DNA from: an uncultured Veillonella sp.
GTDB taxonomy: Bacteria > Bacillota > Negativicutes > Veillonellales > Veillonellaceae
Reading direction: 5' to 3'
Length of the DNA: 23,810 nucleotides
Assembly: GCF_900545795.1 (NCBI RefSeq)
Contig: NZ_URAR01000025.1
Span: 1-23,810, forward strand
How positions within the stretch are numbered: the stretch's first letter is position 1; each line of letters begins with the position of its first letter. Below are positions 1 to 8,443 of this stretch, one piece after another. The translations under genes were made by a program, and so were the position numbers. The notes under the pieces were generated by a model. That model did no database searches. It saw only the letters and a program-made list of their open reading frames with translations, and was not told the DNA's origin.

Positions 1-53
1 ATTCTTGGATTTTTACGCAAGATGGTCTACATATTGATGTAGATCCCGTTTAA
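1..53 (+). CDS. priA: C-terminal end of primosomal helicase PriA (partial)
   Basis: The reading frame beginning at base 3 stays open to a TAA at 51-53 and ends in ...DGLHIDVDPV. An Ile-Asp-Val-Asp-Pro ending close to the stop is typical of the PriA replication-restart helicase, and priA commonly precedes def-fmt in Firmicutes. Only about 16 residues are visible, so the call rests on this short tail and on gene order; the helicase domains lie outside the window. The def gene begins 29 nt after the stop, consistent with one operon. Confidence 0.6.
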   Translation, partial: SWIFTQDGLHIDVDPV

Positions 54-82
54 TATGATAATACAATTTTTTAGGAGGTCTC

Positions 83-619
83 ATGGCTGTTTTAGATGTT
101 GTAAAAGTAGGTCAGCCTGTGCTTAAGCAAGTAGCTGAGCCAGTAGAATTTGTAAATAAAAAAATCCGTCAATTATTAGATGATATGGCGGTTACTATGT
201 ATACATCAGATGGTGTAGGTTTGGCCGCACCACAAGTAAATGTATCTAAACGCATCATCGTTGTTGACGATGGCGAAGGTCTTCGCGAATTTATTAATCC
301 TGTTATAGTAAAAGGCGAAGGTTGTCAGCTAGGTCTTGAAGGTTGTTTAAGCGTACCTGGCTATTTCGGTGATGTAAAACGCTACCAAACTATTGAGGTG
401 CAATTTATCGATCGCAATAACAAAAAGAAAAAAATTAAAGCCTCGGGTTTCTTAGCCCGCATCATTCAGCATGAAATTGACCATTTAGATGGCATTTTAT
501 TTATTGAAAAAGTGGAAGCTGCTTATGAAGTTAAAAAAGAAGAAAAAAATCCATTAGCTGAAATGGAAGCAGCTGTAGCTGAAGTAGCTAAATCTGAATC
601 CACTAAAGTAACTGTTTAG
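83..619 (+). CDS. def: Peptide deformylase
   Basis: Cytoplasmic metalloenzyme that removes the formyl group from the N-terminal Met of nascent proteins, the counterpart of the fmt product encoded next. All three deformylase motifs are present: GVGLAAPQ (residues 44-51), EGCLS (86-90, Cys88 metal ligand) and HEIDH (130-134, two His ligands plus catalytic Glu). Length is 178 aa; the core ends near residue 145, followed by a Lys/Glu/Ala-rich tail of about 30 residues with no recognisable domain. The start is set by an ideal AGGAGG at 73-78, five bases before the ATG. It lies directly downstream of the priA tail. Confidence 0.97.
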   Translation: MAVLDVVKVGQPVLKQVAEPVEFVNKKIRQLLDDMAVTMYTSDGVGLAAPQVNVSKRIIVVDDGEGLREFINPVIVKGEGCQLGLEGCLSVPGYFGDVKRYQTIEVQFIDRNNKKKKIKASGFLARIIQHEIDHLDGILFIEKVEAAYEVKKEEKNPLAEMEAAVAEVAKSESTKVTV

Positions 620-627
620 GAGGTTCT

Positions 628-1575
628 ATGGAGCCATTACGCATAGTATTCATGGGAACACCTGATTTTGCAGTTCCCACTTTAAACGCTTTAATCAATG
701 GACCACATGAGGTGGTGGGCGTCTTTTGCCAACCTGATAAGCAAAAGGGGAGAGGTCAGAAAGTTCAAATGTGCCCAGTCAAAGAAGTAGCCTTGGCGCA
801 TAATATAAATGTATATCAACCCCTTACATTACGTGATGAAACGGCACAAAGCTTGATTGCAGAATTACAACCTCAATTAGTAGTGGTTGTTGCCTATGGT
901 AAAATATTGCCACCTTGGTTGATTGCCTACCCTGAGTATGGCTGTATGAATGTGCATGCCTCTTTACTCCCTAAGTATCGCGGTGCAGCACCTATTCAAT
1001 TTTCCATCTTAAATGGGGATACTGAAACAGGTGTCACTATTATGCAAATGGATGACGGCCTTGATACTGGTCATATGTTAGAGGTGACTAAAACACCGAT
1101 TGAGCCACTAGAAACAAGTGGCCAATTATTTGATCGCTTAGCCCAATTGGGAGGCAGTCGAATTAATGAAGTAATAGCAGGTGTAATATCTGGTGAGATT
1201 ACGCCTGTGCCACAAAATGATGAGGAAGCCACTTATACAACTAAAATTACAAAGGATATGGGCCGCATCGATTGGCAATTAGATGCGAAAATATTAAGCA
1301 ATAAAACGCGTGGTTTAAATCCAGCGCCAGGCTGTTATACGTTCGTAAATGGAAAGCGTTTAAAAGTTTGGCTAGCGCGTCCTTATGAAGCTGATAAATC
1401 CTTACATGGTCCTATTGGTACTGTAGTAGCCGTATTAGATAATTCGTTTGTAGTGGCTACTGGTGAGGGCTTATTAGAAATTTTAGAAGTGCAACCTGAA
1501 AATAAAAAACGCATGGTTGCCGGTGATTTTTGTCGTGGACATCAAGTAAAGGTAGGGCTTTCATTTAATGAATAA
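628..1575 (+). CDS. fmt: Methionyl-tRNA formyltransferase
   Basis: Transfers a formyl group from 10-formyl-tetrahydrofolate to Met-tRNAfMet for translation initiation. The N-terminal Rossmann domain opens with FMGTPDFAVPTL (8-19). The catalytic set Asn108, His110 and Asp146 is present within NVHASLLP and MDDGLDTG, with SLLPKYRGAAP at 112-122. A C-terminal OB-like tRNA-binding domain follows from about residue 205. The length of 315 aa is normal. The AGGAGG Shine-Dalgarno (618-623) overlaps the def stop codon, so the two are translationally close. The 3' end overlaps the next gene by 8 bases. Confidence 0.97.
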   Translation: MEPLRIVFMGTPDFAVPTLNALINGPHEVVGVFCQPDKQKGRGQKVQMCPVKEVALAHNINVYQPLTLRDETAQSLIAELQPQLVVVVAYGKILPPWLIAYPEYGCMNVHASLLPKYRGAAPIQFSILNGDTETGVTIMQMDDGLDTGHMLEVTKTPIEPLETSGQLFDRLAQLGGSRINEVIAGVISGEITPVPQNDEEATYTTKITKDMGRIDWQLDAKILSNKTRGLNPAPGCYTFVNGKRLKVWLARPYEADKSLHGPIGTVVAVLDNSFVVATGEGLLEILEVQPENKKRMVAGDFCRGHQVKVGLSFNE

Positions 1576-2326
1576 GCTAGGAACATATCCTTTATATTTT
1601 AAACTGACTGGCCTTGTATTTATCTTAATAACAGTAATAGCAGTTCTTTTAGGATATCTACTTTGGCCTGGACTCATGCAATTTGGTCAGACCATTGCTA
1701 TACTAGGTGAAATAGTGTTAGCTATATTTCCTATACTCTGTTGGTCTATGTGGGGATTGATGCTATTAGCCACGTCAAAGCATATTAAGATACACTTTAT
1801 TTTATTGCGTATAAGCAATCGTTGGCTATATAGCTTTTTCCCTATTGTCATTGCTGTAGGACGTCTCTTAGGAATACAAAAGGACACTATTAGCCAGGCT
1901 TTGATTGATTTAATCAATTACTTAGTAGAATTAAACCTTTACAAAGTACCAGCTGATCGCATTTTATTGCTAACGCCGCATTGCTTACAACAAAGCGATT
2001 GTGTTCATAAAGTGACAACCGACGTGCATAATTGTAAACGTTGTGGTCGCTGCCAAGTAGGGACTTTATTAGATATTGCTGACACCTATGGCTGTCATTT
2101 CTTGGTTGTAACCGGTGGTACTTTGGCACGACTGATGATAAAAAAAGTTAAACCTAAGGCTATTGTAGCCATCGCTTGTGAGCGCGATTTAGTAAGTGGC
2201 ATGAATGATGTATTTCCTATTCCTGTTATTGGTGTACTTAATGAGCGCCCTTGTGGACCATGTTGCAACACAAGAGTTGATACGGATCGAATAAAAGAAG
2301 CAGTGGAGAAATTAATTAATGGATAA
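1568..2326 (+). CDS. DUF116 family protein, membrane-anchored and Cys-rich
   Basis: Function unknown. Residues 10-32 and 42-68 are hydrophobic and look like two membrane segments; a third weaker one may lie near 86-102. The rest should be cytoplasmic and carries the DUF116 pattern: Cys139, Cys145, a Cys156-x2-Cys159-x2-Cys162 cluster, Cys176, Cys204 in ACERDL, and Cys229/232/233 in RPCGPCCNT. The cysteine spacing suggests metal or Fe-S binding, but that is inference. The ATG lies inside the end of fmt and the stop overlaps rsmB by 8 bases, so it is probably translationally coupled on both sides. A DUF116 gene near fmt/rsmB recurs in anaerobic Firmicutes as far as I recall. Confidence 0.8.
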   Translation: MNKLGTYPLYFKLTGLVFILITVIAVLLGYLLWPGLMQFGQTIAILGEIVLAIFPILCWSMWGLMLLATSKHIKIHFILLRISNRWLYSFFPIVIAVGRLLGIQKDTISQALIDLINYLVELNLYKVPADRILLLTPHCLQQSDCVHKVTTDVHNCKRCGRCQVGTLLDIADTYGCHFLVVTGGTLARLMIKKVKPKAIVAIACERDLVSGMNDVFPIPVIGVLNERPCGPCCNTRVDTDRIKEAVEKLING

Positions 2327-3803
2327 AAAAAGGCCTACTAATGGTAAGCAAATGAAAGTAAAAAAAGGTAATACACAACAACAGAATACGTTTCACAAGA
2401 ACCAGCCTAAACCAGGGCCTCGTAAAGGTGGCACTAACCAGCAAGGACATAACAAACCTGCTGCTACACCAATTAATGTACGCCGTTTAGCAGTCCAAGC
2501 TTTAGTGGAAATTGAGCGAAATAAGGCCTATGCCAATTTAGTATTACAGCATTATATTAGCGAACATACATTAATTGATGTGGATCGCCGCTTTTTAACT
2601 GAACTAGTATATGGCGTAGTCAGACGAAAGAATTATTTAGATGCCATTATTGTAGGGCTTACTAAGCGTCCATTAAAAAAATTATCTCCTCTAGCACATC
2701 AAATCATCCGCCTTGGTTTATACCAAATTATTTATTTAGATAAAGTGCCTGAAAGCGCAGCTGTTAATGAATCGGTAAAATTAGCCAAGAAAATGACTCG
2801 CGGCTTAGAAGGCTTTATCAATGGGGTGCTGCGCAATTATTTGCGAAATACAGACTCATTCACCATTGATGAATTGGCGCATTCAGAAACTGAGCGCTTA
2901 GCTTATATATATAATCAGCCTACTTGGTTATTAGAGCGTTGGCTCAAAGAATATGGAGAAGAATTAACTATAGGCTTGTGCGAATGGTTTAATACATCGC
3001 CTCGCTTAACAGCGCGAGTTAATACATTAAAAACGACTACTGAAGCAGTAGTAGAGGAAATGCGAGCTGCTCAATGGATTGTTGAAGTTAGTGATAAACT
3101 AGATACAGCAATTTACATCGATCGTCATATGGGGCCTATTGATGAATCAAAATGGTTTAAAGAAGGTCTTATTACATTTGCCGACCTTGCATCCATGATG
3201 GTAGCCTTTGCAGTAGCCCCTAAAGCAGGAGATACTATATTAGATTGCTGTGCTGCGCCAGGTGGCAAATCGATGCATATGGCCTCGTTAATGGACAATA
3301 AAGGCCAAGTAATAGCCAATGACCTTCATGAGCATAAACTAGCGCTCATGGAGAGTAATGCGCGTCGTTTAGGGCTTACCAACGTAAGTTTTTCTAATGT
3401 AGATGCCACTGATTTACCTGAAAAATGGTATAATCAATTTGATAAAGTATTAGCCGATGTGCCTTGCTCTGGTTTAGGTATTTTACAGCGTAAGCTCGAT
3501 ATGCGTTGGGAAAAAGAAGAAGAGCAATTAGATCGTTTACCATCTTTACAATTAGAGATTTTAAACAGTGCGGCTAAGACGGTAAAACCAGGTGGAATTT
3601 TAGTATATTCAACCTGTACAATTAATAAAAAAGAAAATGAAGACGTTATCCAGGAGTTTTTACGTAAACACACGGAATTTGTCTTAGAAGATGCCGCCCC
3701 TTTATTGCCATTTACAGTAGAGGGTCCCATGATTAATTTATGGCCTACTCGTCATAATATGGATGGCTTCTTCATGGCTCGTCTTAGAAAAAAGGAACTA
3801 TAA
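2319..3803 (+). CDS. rsmB: 16S rRNA (cytosine-967-C5) methyltransferase RsmB
   Basis: SAM-dependent m5C methyltransferase acting on 16S rRNA. The domain order is a basic, Gln/Asn/Lys/Pro-rich disordered N-terminal tail (1-52), a NusB-like RNA-binding domain (about 53-185), a linker with a PUA/ferredoxin-like segment, and a Rossmann methyltransferase (about 285-492). Motif I is CCAAPGGKS (310-318), motif IV is DVPCSG (380-385) and the catalytic YSTC gives Cys433. The C-terminal P-x2-HN-x-DGFF-x-ARL signature is also present. At 494 aa it is longer than usual because of the tail. The start overlaps DUF116 by 8 bases and has only a weak Shine-Dalgarno (GGAG near 2305), which fits coupling. Confidence 0.95.
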   Translation: MDKKRPTNGKQMKVKKGNTQQQNTFHKNQPKPGPRKGGTNQQGHNKPAATPINVRRLAVQALVEIERNKAYANLVLQHYISEHTLIDVDRRFLTELVYGVVRRKNYLDAIIVGLTKRPLKKLSPLAHQIIRLGLYQIIYLDKVPESAAVNESVKLAKKMTRGLEGFINGVLRNYLRNTDSFTIDELAHSETERLAYIYNQPTWLLERWLKEYGEELTIGLCEWFNTSPRLTARVNTLKTTTEAVVEEMRAAQWIVEVSDKLDTAIYIDRHMGPIDESKWFKEGLITFADLASMMVAFAVAPKAGDTILDCCAAPGGKSMHMASLMDNKGQVIANDLHEHKLALMESNARRLGLTNVSFSNVDATDLPEKWYNQFDKVLADVPCSGLGILQRKLDMRWEKEEEQLDRLPSLQLEILNSAAKTVKPGGILVYSTCTINKKENEDVIQEFLRKHTEFVLEDAAPLLPFTVEGPMINLWPTRHNMDGFFMARLRKKEL

Positions 3804-3805
3804 GA

Positions 3806-4906
3806 ATGGAATTATTAGGTAAAAATTTAGGAGAAATACAGAGCTTTTTAGTGGAGCATAAGTTTCCTAAATTTAGAGCTAAGCAGCTCATGGATTATAT
3901 TTATAAACGATATATTTTTGACTTTGATGATATGATGCAATTGCCTGAAACCATGCGTAATTGGTTGAAGGAACATTGTAAAATTAGTATCCCTACCATT
4001 GTAACGGAGAAAACAGCACCTGATGGACAAACGAAAAAGCTCTTGCTTCGCTTTGCAGATAATAACCAGGTAGAAACTGTTTTGATGAAGCAGCACTATG
4101 GTAATTCTGTATGTGTATCATCACAAGTAGGCTGTGCTATGGGCTGTATTTTCTGCGCGTCCACAACAGGTGGTTTATATCGCAATTTAGAAACTCACGA
4201 AATAGTGGGACAGGTATTGTTATTTGGCGCCTTATTAAAAGAGCGCATTCACTCCATTGTTGTTATGGGTGCAGGTGAACCATTACAAAACTATAAAAAT
4301 ACAATTCAAGCACTTCGTTTTTTACATGAGAAAGAGTCTTTTGACATAGGTTACCGACGCATGACCTTATCAACTTGTGGAATTGTAGAAAATATTTACT
4401 TATTAGCTGATGAGGGTATACCTATTACCTTAGCTTTGAGTTTACACGCTCCTAATGATACAGTGCGTCGTGAAATCATGCCTATTGGAGGCTATTATGA
4501 ATTAGCTGATGTATTAGATGCGGTGAAGACTTACTATGAAAAGACTGATCGCCGTGTTACCTTTGAATACATCCTCATTGATGGCGTTAATTCATCTATA
4601 GCTCAAGCTCATGAATTAGGCGAATTAGTTAAAGATTTCCCTAATTGCAATGTAAATTTAATTCCTGTTAATGGCAATGAACATATTCATTTATTTAAGC
4701 CATCAAAACGAAACACAGAAGCATTTAAAAATATAGTAGCTTCTTATGGCGTATCCGTTACCGTTCGCAAAGAAATGGGCGATGCCATTCAAGCTGCTTG
4801 TGGTCAATTAAAAATTCAACATGCTAAGTCCTCTGATTCTAATGCTACTGATACCGAAGAAAAATCAGGAACACGTCTTGCTGAAGAAATGGCAAAAAAG
4901 CAATAA
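3806..4906 (+). CDS. rlmN: Dual-specificity RNA (adenine-C2) methyltransferase RlmN
   Basis: Radical SAM enzyme that makes m2A2503 in 23S rRNA and m2A37 in some tRNAs. The 4Fe-4S ligands are Cys110-x3-Cys114-x2-Cys117 (CAMGCIFC), GAGEP is at 155-159, and the methyl-carrying Cys332 sits in DAIQAACGQL. An N-terminal helical RNA-binding domain occupies about 1-90. The core ends near 336 and a hydrophilic Ser/Glu/Lys tail of about 30 residues follows. The start lies 2 nt after rsmB, with AAGGA at 3792-3796 inside the rsmB 3' end. Being next to rsmB makes this a paired rRNA-methylation segment. Confidence 0.96.
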   Translation: MELLGKNLGEIQSFLVEHKFPKFRAKQLMDYIYKRYIFDFDDMMQLPETMRNWLKEHCKISIPTIVTEKTAPDGQTKKLLLRFADNNQVETVLMKQHYGNSVCVSSQVGCAMGCIFCASTTGGLYRNLETHEIVGQVLLFGALLKERIHSIVVMGAGEPLQNYKNTIQALRFLHEKESFDIGYRRMTLSTCGIVENIYLLADEGIPITLALSLHAPNDTVRREIMPIGGYYELADVLDAVKTYYEKTDRRVTFEYILIDGVNSSIAQAHELGELVKDFPNCNVNLIPVNGNEHIHLFKPSKRNTEAFKNIVASYGVSVTVRKEMGDAIQAACGQLKIQHAKSSDSNATDTEEKSGTRLAEEMAKKQ

Positions 4907-4942
4907 GATTGACCAAGAAAATCTACAAGTAAAGGAGACCCT

Positions 4943-5644
4943 ATGAATATAGTAGGTATGAGTAAAATAGGTTTAGTGCGTCAGCGCAATGAAGACCGCT
5001 TTTATATAGAAGATTCCTTTGCTATCGTAACTGATGGCATGGGTGGCTATAAAGGGGGCGAAATCGCCAGCACTATGGTGATTGACTCTCTAGCACAACA
5101 GCTAAGAAACAATCCTAAGCCTACGGTGGAGCAATTAAAACAATATATCAATACGGCCAATGAAGAAGTCTTCAATCGAGTAAAAGAAACGCCCGAATTA
5201 GAAGGCATGGGCACGACGGTAGTAGTTGCTTATATACACAAGAATACCTTATATTGGGCTAATGTAGGTGATAGTCGCCTATATGTATTGACTGATAATT
5301 CATTAAAACAAATTAGTACGGACCACTCTATGGTGCAAGCTTTATATGAAGCTGGTGAATTGGAGAAAGAAGACATGATAAATCATCCGCAGCGCAATTT
5401 ATTAACCCGCGCCGTTGGTGTAGAACCTAATGTAGAGGTGGATGGTGGCCTAGTTGAATTACAACCAGGTGATCGCATTCTCTTATGCTCCGATGGATTA
5501 ACCGGCTACATTTCGCCAGAACGAATTGAAGCTGAATTTCAGCAGGAGCCTGACAATACAAGACTTGTGGAAGATTTAATGAGTCTTGTATACAATGAAG
5601 GCGCCAAAGATAATGTGACGATTGTAGTAGGTACCATAGAGTGA
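4943..5644 (+). CDS. stp: PP2C-family Ser/Thr protein phosphatase (Stp/PrpC)
   Basis: Mn/Mg-dependent phosphatase that reverses phosphorylation by the PASTA kinase encoded next. The PP2C motifs are complete: RNEDRF with Asp18, TDGMGG with Asp31 and Gly32, GDSRLY (109-114), SDGL with Asp184, and AKDNVT with Asp223. At 233 aa with no membrane segment it matches the compact bacterial form and should be cytoplasmic. AAGGAG at 4931-4936 sets the ATG. The gap to prkC is 10 nt. In Bacillus subtilis the equivalent prpC-prkC-cpgA genes form one operon, and the same three-gene order occurs here. Confidence 0.95.
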   Translation: MNIVGMSKIGLVRQRNEDRFYIEDSFAIVTDGMGGYKGGEIASTMVIDSLAQQLRNNPKPTVEQLKQYINTANEEVFNRVKETPELEGMGTTVVVAYIHKNTLYWANVGDSRLYVLTDNSLKQISTDHSMVQALYEAGELEKEDMINHPQRNLLTRAVGVEPNVEVDGGLVELQPGDRILLCSDGLTGYISPERIEAEFQQEPDNTRLVEDLMSLVYNEGAKDNVTIVVGTIE

Positions 5645-5654
5645 GGTATATATA

Positions 5655-7571
5655 ATGAAAGAGATGAAAACGAAATTGCAAGGTCTAGTCCTTGACAATC
5701 GGTATGAGATAATTTCAAAAATAGGCGTAGGCGGCATGGCCGATGTCTTTAAAGGGAAAGATACCTTATTGGGCCGCATTGTAGCTATAAAAGTGTTACA
5801 CGATAATTTTGCTGGTGATGATGAATTTGTATCTAAATTTAAGCGTGAAGCACAAGCTGCAGGTAAGCTCAACCATCCTAATATTGTCAGTATGTATGAT
5901 GTAGGCTTTGATCAAGGCTATAATTACATTGTCATGGAATATGTGGAAGGGCAAACCTTAAAAGAATATATTGTCAATCATAAGCAAATTTCTGTAGATC
6001 AAGCAGTAAAGTTTACCGTGGCTATTGCGGAAGGCTTAGAACATGCACATGCTATGGGCATTGTACATTGCGATATTAAGCCACATAATGTGCTCATCAC
6101 GAATACGGGCCGCATCAAAGTGACTGATTTTGGCATTGCCCGAGCTATGAATGCAGGCAATACCATTATGTATACTAATTCCATAATGGGGTCCGCTCAT
6201 TATTTATCGCCTGAGCAAGCTAGTGGCAAACCTGTAAATGGGAGCACCGATATTTACTCCTTAGGTGCGGTGCTCTATGAAATGTTGACAGGGCGCGTTC
6301 CCTATGATGGAGATACGCCAATTAGCGTCGCTTTAAAACATGTACAGGAGCGCTTAATCCCTCCTACACGTTACAACTCTAGCATTCCACCTTTACTTGA
6401 GTCAGCGGTTATGAAGGCTTTGGAGAAACAACCGGAAAATCGCTTTGCTACCGTATCTGATATGATTAGTGATTTGCGCTTGTCCCAAGGCTTTGCCACA
6501 GGCCGTACAACGCGCGTCGTACCTCATGATTTTGTGACTGATGTAATTCATCCTGTAGCTGATGATACAGTTTACATGGGGGATATCGATGAAGAGGATG
6601 ACACAAAAGAAGGTTGGCTTAATCGCTTAAATAATTTACCTCGTAAATATATTATTTTAGCCGCTTTAGCTATTTTCTTATTTGCCTTTACTTGGGCCTT
6701 CTTTGTATTTGGCAATTTCTGGAGCAATGCTACTGTAGATGTACCAAATGTAGTAGGAAAACAAGTATCAGTAGCTAAACACATTCTTGAAGATAATCAC
6801 TTGCGTGTTACCATTAGTGAAGTCTCTAATCCTGATGTACCAGCAGGTCAGGTTATTTCCCAAAGTCCTGGTGCTGGCGAATCAGTAAAAGAGCAGCGAC
6901 CAGTACACTTAGTAGTAAGTAAAGGTGTAGGGGATATAACGATGCCAGATTTAACAGGGCTTACATTAGATCAAGCGAAAAATCGACTCAAAGATTTAGG
7001 CTTAGTCATTGGCAAAATAACCAATGAATCTGATGAGAGCAAGGAAGATGGTGTCATTCTAATGCAATCGCCACCAAGTGACTCTAAGGTAAATAAAGGA
7101 GCTACTGTCGATGTAGTAGTGAACCGCATCAAAGCTAAAAAAGTATCGGTACCTAATTTAGAAGGTATGACTGTAAAAGATGCTAAAGAAGCTTTAGCGG
7201 CTTTAGGCTTAAGTGTAGGTACCATTAGTGGATCTGACAGCGATGATGCCATCGTTAAATCACAAAATCCAGCTACAGGTTCTTCTATTGATTCTGGTAG
7301 TGCTGTCACTTTTACTGCGGAAGCAAAGGCTAAGGCTGAAGAAAAGCCGGCTAAGAATGAAACAACTGGTGGTACAGTAGATATTACAGTTCCATCTGGT
7401 AAGGCAAATCAATCGGTGCGCATTGTTGTATCAGATGATAGTGGCTCTCGTACAGTCTTTGATGGCACTGGACAGCCAGGCGAACGTATTGTAAAAGATG
7501 TATCCGGTACTGGTAATGTAAGAATTCAAGTTTATATTAATGGTACAATGGTTCAAGATCAAAATTTATAG
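5655..7571 (+). CDS. prkC: PASTA-domain Ser/Thr protein kinase (PrkC/PknB type)
   Basis: Membrane kinase expected to sense muropeptides or lipid II through its extracellular PASTA repeats. The cytoplasmic kinase (about 17-280) has the Gly loop GVGGMADVF (24-32), Lys46, HCDIKPHN (138-145), DFG (158-160) and SPEQAS. The catalytic loop reads HCD, so the Arg of HRD is Cys139. A juxtamembrane acidic stretch and one transmembrane segment (about 333-353) follow. There are three PASTA repeats (about 361-424, 428-490, 497-556), an Ala/Lys/Glu linker, and a C-terminal beta-rich domain (about 573-635) of the kind seen in some Firmicute PrkC proteins. GAGG at 5643-5646 supports ATG 5655; a second in-frame ATG three codons on has no good ribosome site. 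Confidence 0.95.
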   Translation: MKEMKTKLQGLVLDNRYEIISKIGVGGMADVFKGKDTLLGRIVAIKVLHDNFAGDDEFVSKFKREAQAAGKLNHPNIVSMYDVGFDQGYNYIVMEYVEGQTLKEYIVNHKQISVDQAVKFTVAIAEGLEHAHAMGIVHCDIKPHNVLITNTGRIKVTDFGIARAMNAGNTIMYTNSIMGSAHYLSPEQASGKPVNGSTDIYSLGAVLYEMLTGRVPYDGDTPISVALKHVQERLIPPTRYNSSIPPLLESAVMKALEKQPENRFATVSDMISDLRLSQGFATGRTTRVVPHDFVTDVIHPVADDTVYMGDIDEEDDTKEGWLNRLNNLPRKYIILAALAIFLFAFTWAFFVFGNFWSNATVDVPNVVGKQVSVAKHILEDNHLRVTISEVSNPDVPAGQVISQSPGAGESVKEQRPVHLVVSKGVGDITMPDLTGLTLDQAKNRLKDLGLVIGKITNESDESKEDGVILMQSPPSDSKVNKGATVDVVVNRIKAKKVSVPNLEGMTVKDAKEALAALGLSVGTISGSDSDDAIVKSQNPATGSSIDSGSAVTFTAEAKAKAEEKPAKNETTGGTVDITVPSGKANQSVRIVVSDDSGSRTVFDGTGQPGERIVKDVSGTGNVRIQVYINGTMVQDQNL

Positions 7572-7578
7572 GAGATTT

Positions 7579-8439
7579 ATGAATACAGGTATTGTAATTA
7601 AAAATGTAAACGGTTATTTTTATGTACAAGATGATCTGGGAACAGTGCACGAATGTAAAGTTCGAGGTAGACTAAAACAAAAACGCTATTCCTTGCTCGT
7701 CGGTGATCGCGTGACCTACACTGTGGATGGCACTATTGAAGAAATATTGCCGCGACACAATCAATTAAAACGCCCTTTTGTGGCAAATTTAGATCAAGTG
7801 ATTTTAGTAGTGGCAGCTCATGAACCAGATATTAATGAGCTACTTCTAAATAAACTGTTAGTCATGATAGAACATGCGGACATTCCACTCATCCTCTGTA
7901 TAAATAAATGGGACTTACATACGGAAGAGAATGAAGCATTAGTTCGTTTGTATGAACAGGCAGGCTATGAAGTAATTATGGCGTCAACCTTCACAGGTGA
8001 AGGCATTGATGAATTAAAATCCAAGCTGACAGGTAAGGTCAGTGCTTTTGCAGGGCCTTCCGGAGTGGGCAAGAGCAGTTTACTCAACGCAATCGAACCG
8101 AAATTCCAATTTCAAACCGGAGAAGTGAGCGATAAGATTAAACGCGGTCGCCACACAACCCGTCACGCGTCATTATATAGTATTGATGAACACTCCTTTA
8201 TTATGGATACGCCTGGTTTTAGTGCCTTAGATTTTAGTGATATTTCTGAGGAGCGCTTAACCTCTTTATATCCAGAATTTGCTGAATATGAAGAGCAGTG
8301 TAAATTTAGTCCTTGTTATCATGAGCATGAGCCGATTTGTGGCATTAAAAATGCTGTAGATGAAGGACAAATTGCAAAAACTCGTTATGAATCCTATTTA
8401 ACAATTCGAGAAGAAATTAAGAGTCAAAGAAAGTGGTGA
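7579..8439 (+). CDS. rsgA: Ribosome small subunit-dependent GTPase RsgA (CpgA)
   Basis: Circularly permuted GTPase that helps mature the 30S subunit. I place the start at ATG 7579, because TAGGAG at 7569-7574 precedes it at normal distance and the protein then begins MNTGIVIKN, as expected for the OB fold. An in-frame ATG at 7540 would add 13 residues and overlap prkC. In the 286-aa form, G4 NKWDL is at 109-113, G1 GPSGVGKSS at 159-167, the switch RGRHTTRH at about 189-196, and G3 DTPGF at 210-214. The zinc knuckle uses Cys241, Cys246, His248 and Cys254. In B. subtilis the homologue is a PrkC substrate, which fits its position after stp-prkC. Confidence 0.96.
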   Translation: MNTGIVIKNVNGYFYVQDDLGTVHECKVRGRLKQKRYSLLVGDRVTYTVDGTIEEILPRHNQLKRPFVANLDQVILVVAAHEPDINELLLNKLLVMIEHADIPLILCINKWDLHTEENEALVRLYEQAGYEVIMASTFTGEGIDELKSKLTGKVSAFAGPSGVGKSSLLNAIEPKFQFQTGEVSDKIKRGRHTTRHASLYSIDEHSFIMDTPGFSALDFSDISEERLTSLYPEFAEYEEQCKFSPCYHEHEPICGIKNAVDEGQIAKTRYESYLTIREEIKSQRKW

Positions 8440-8443
8440 TCCT

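Noticed and set aside
7540..7578. Earlier in-frame ATG for rsgA
   Set aside because: It lies inside prkC without a ribosome site; the ATG at 7579 has TAGGAG at ideal distance.
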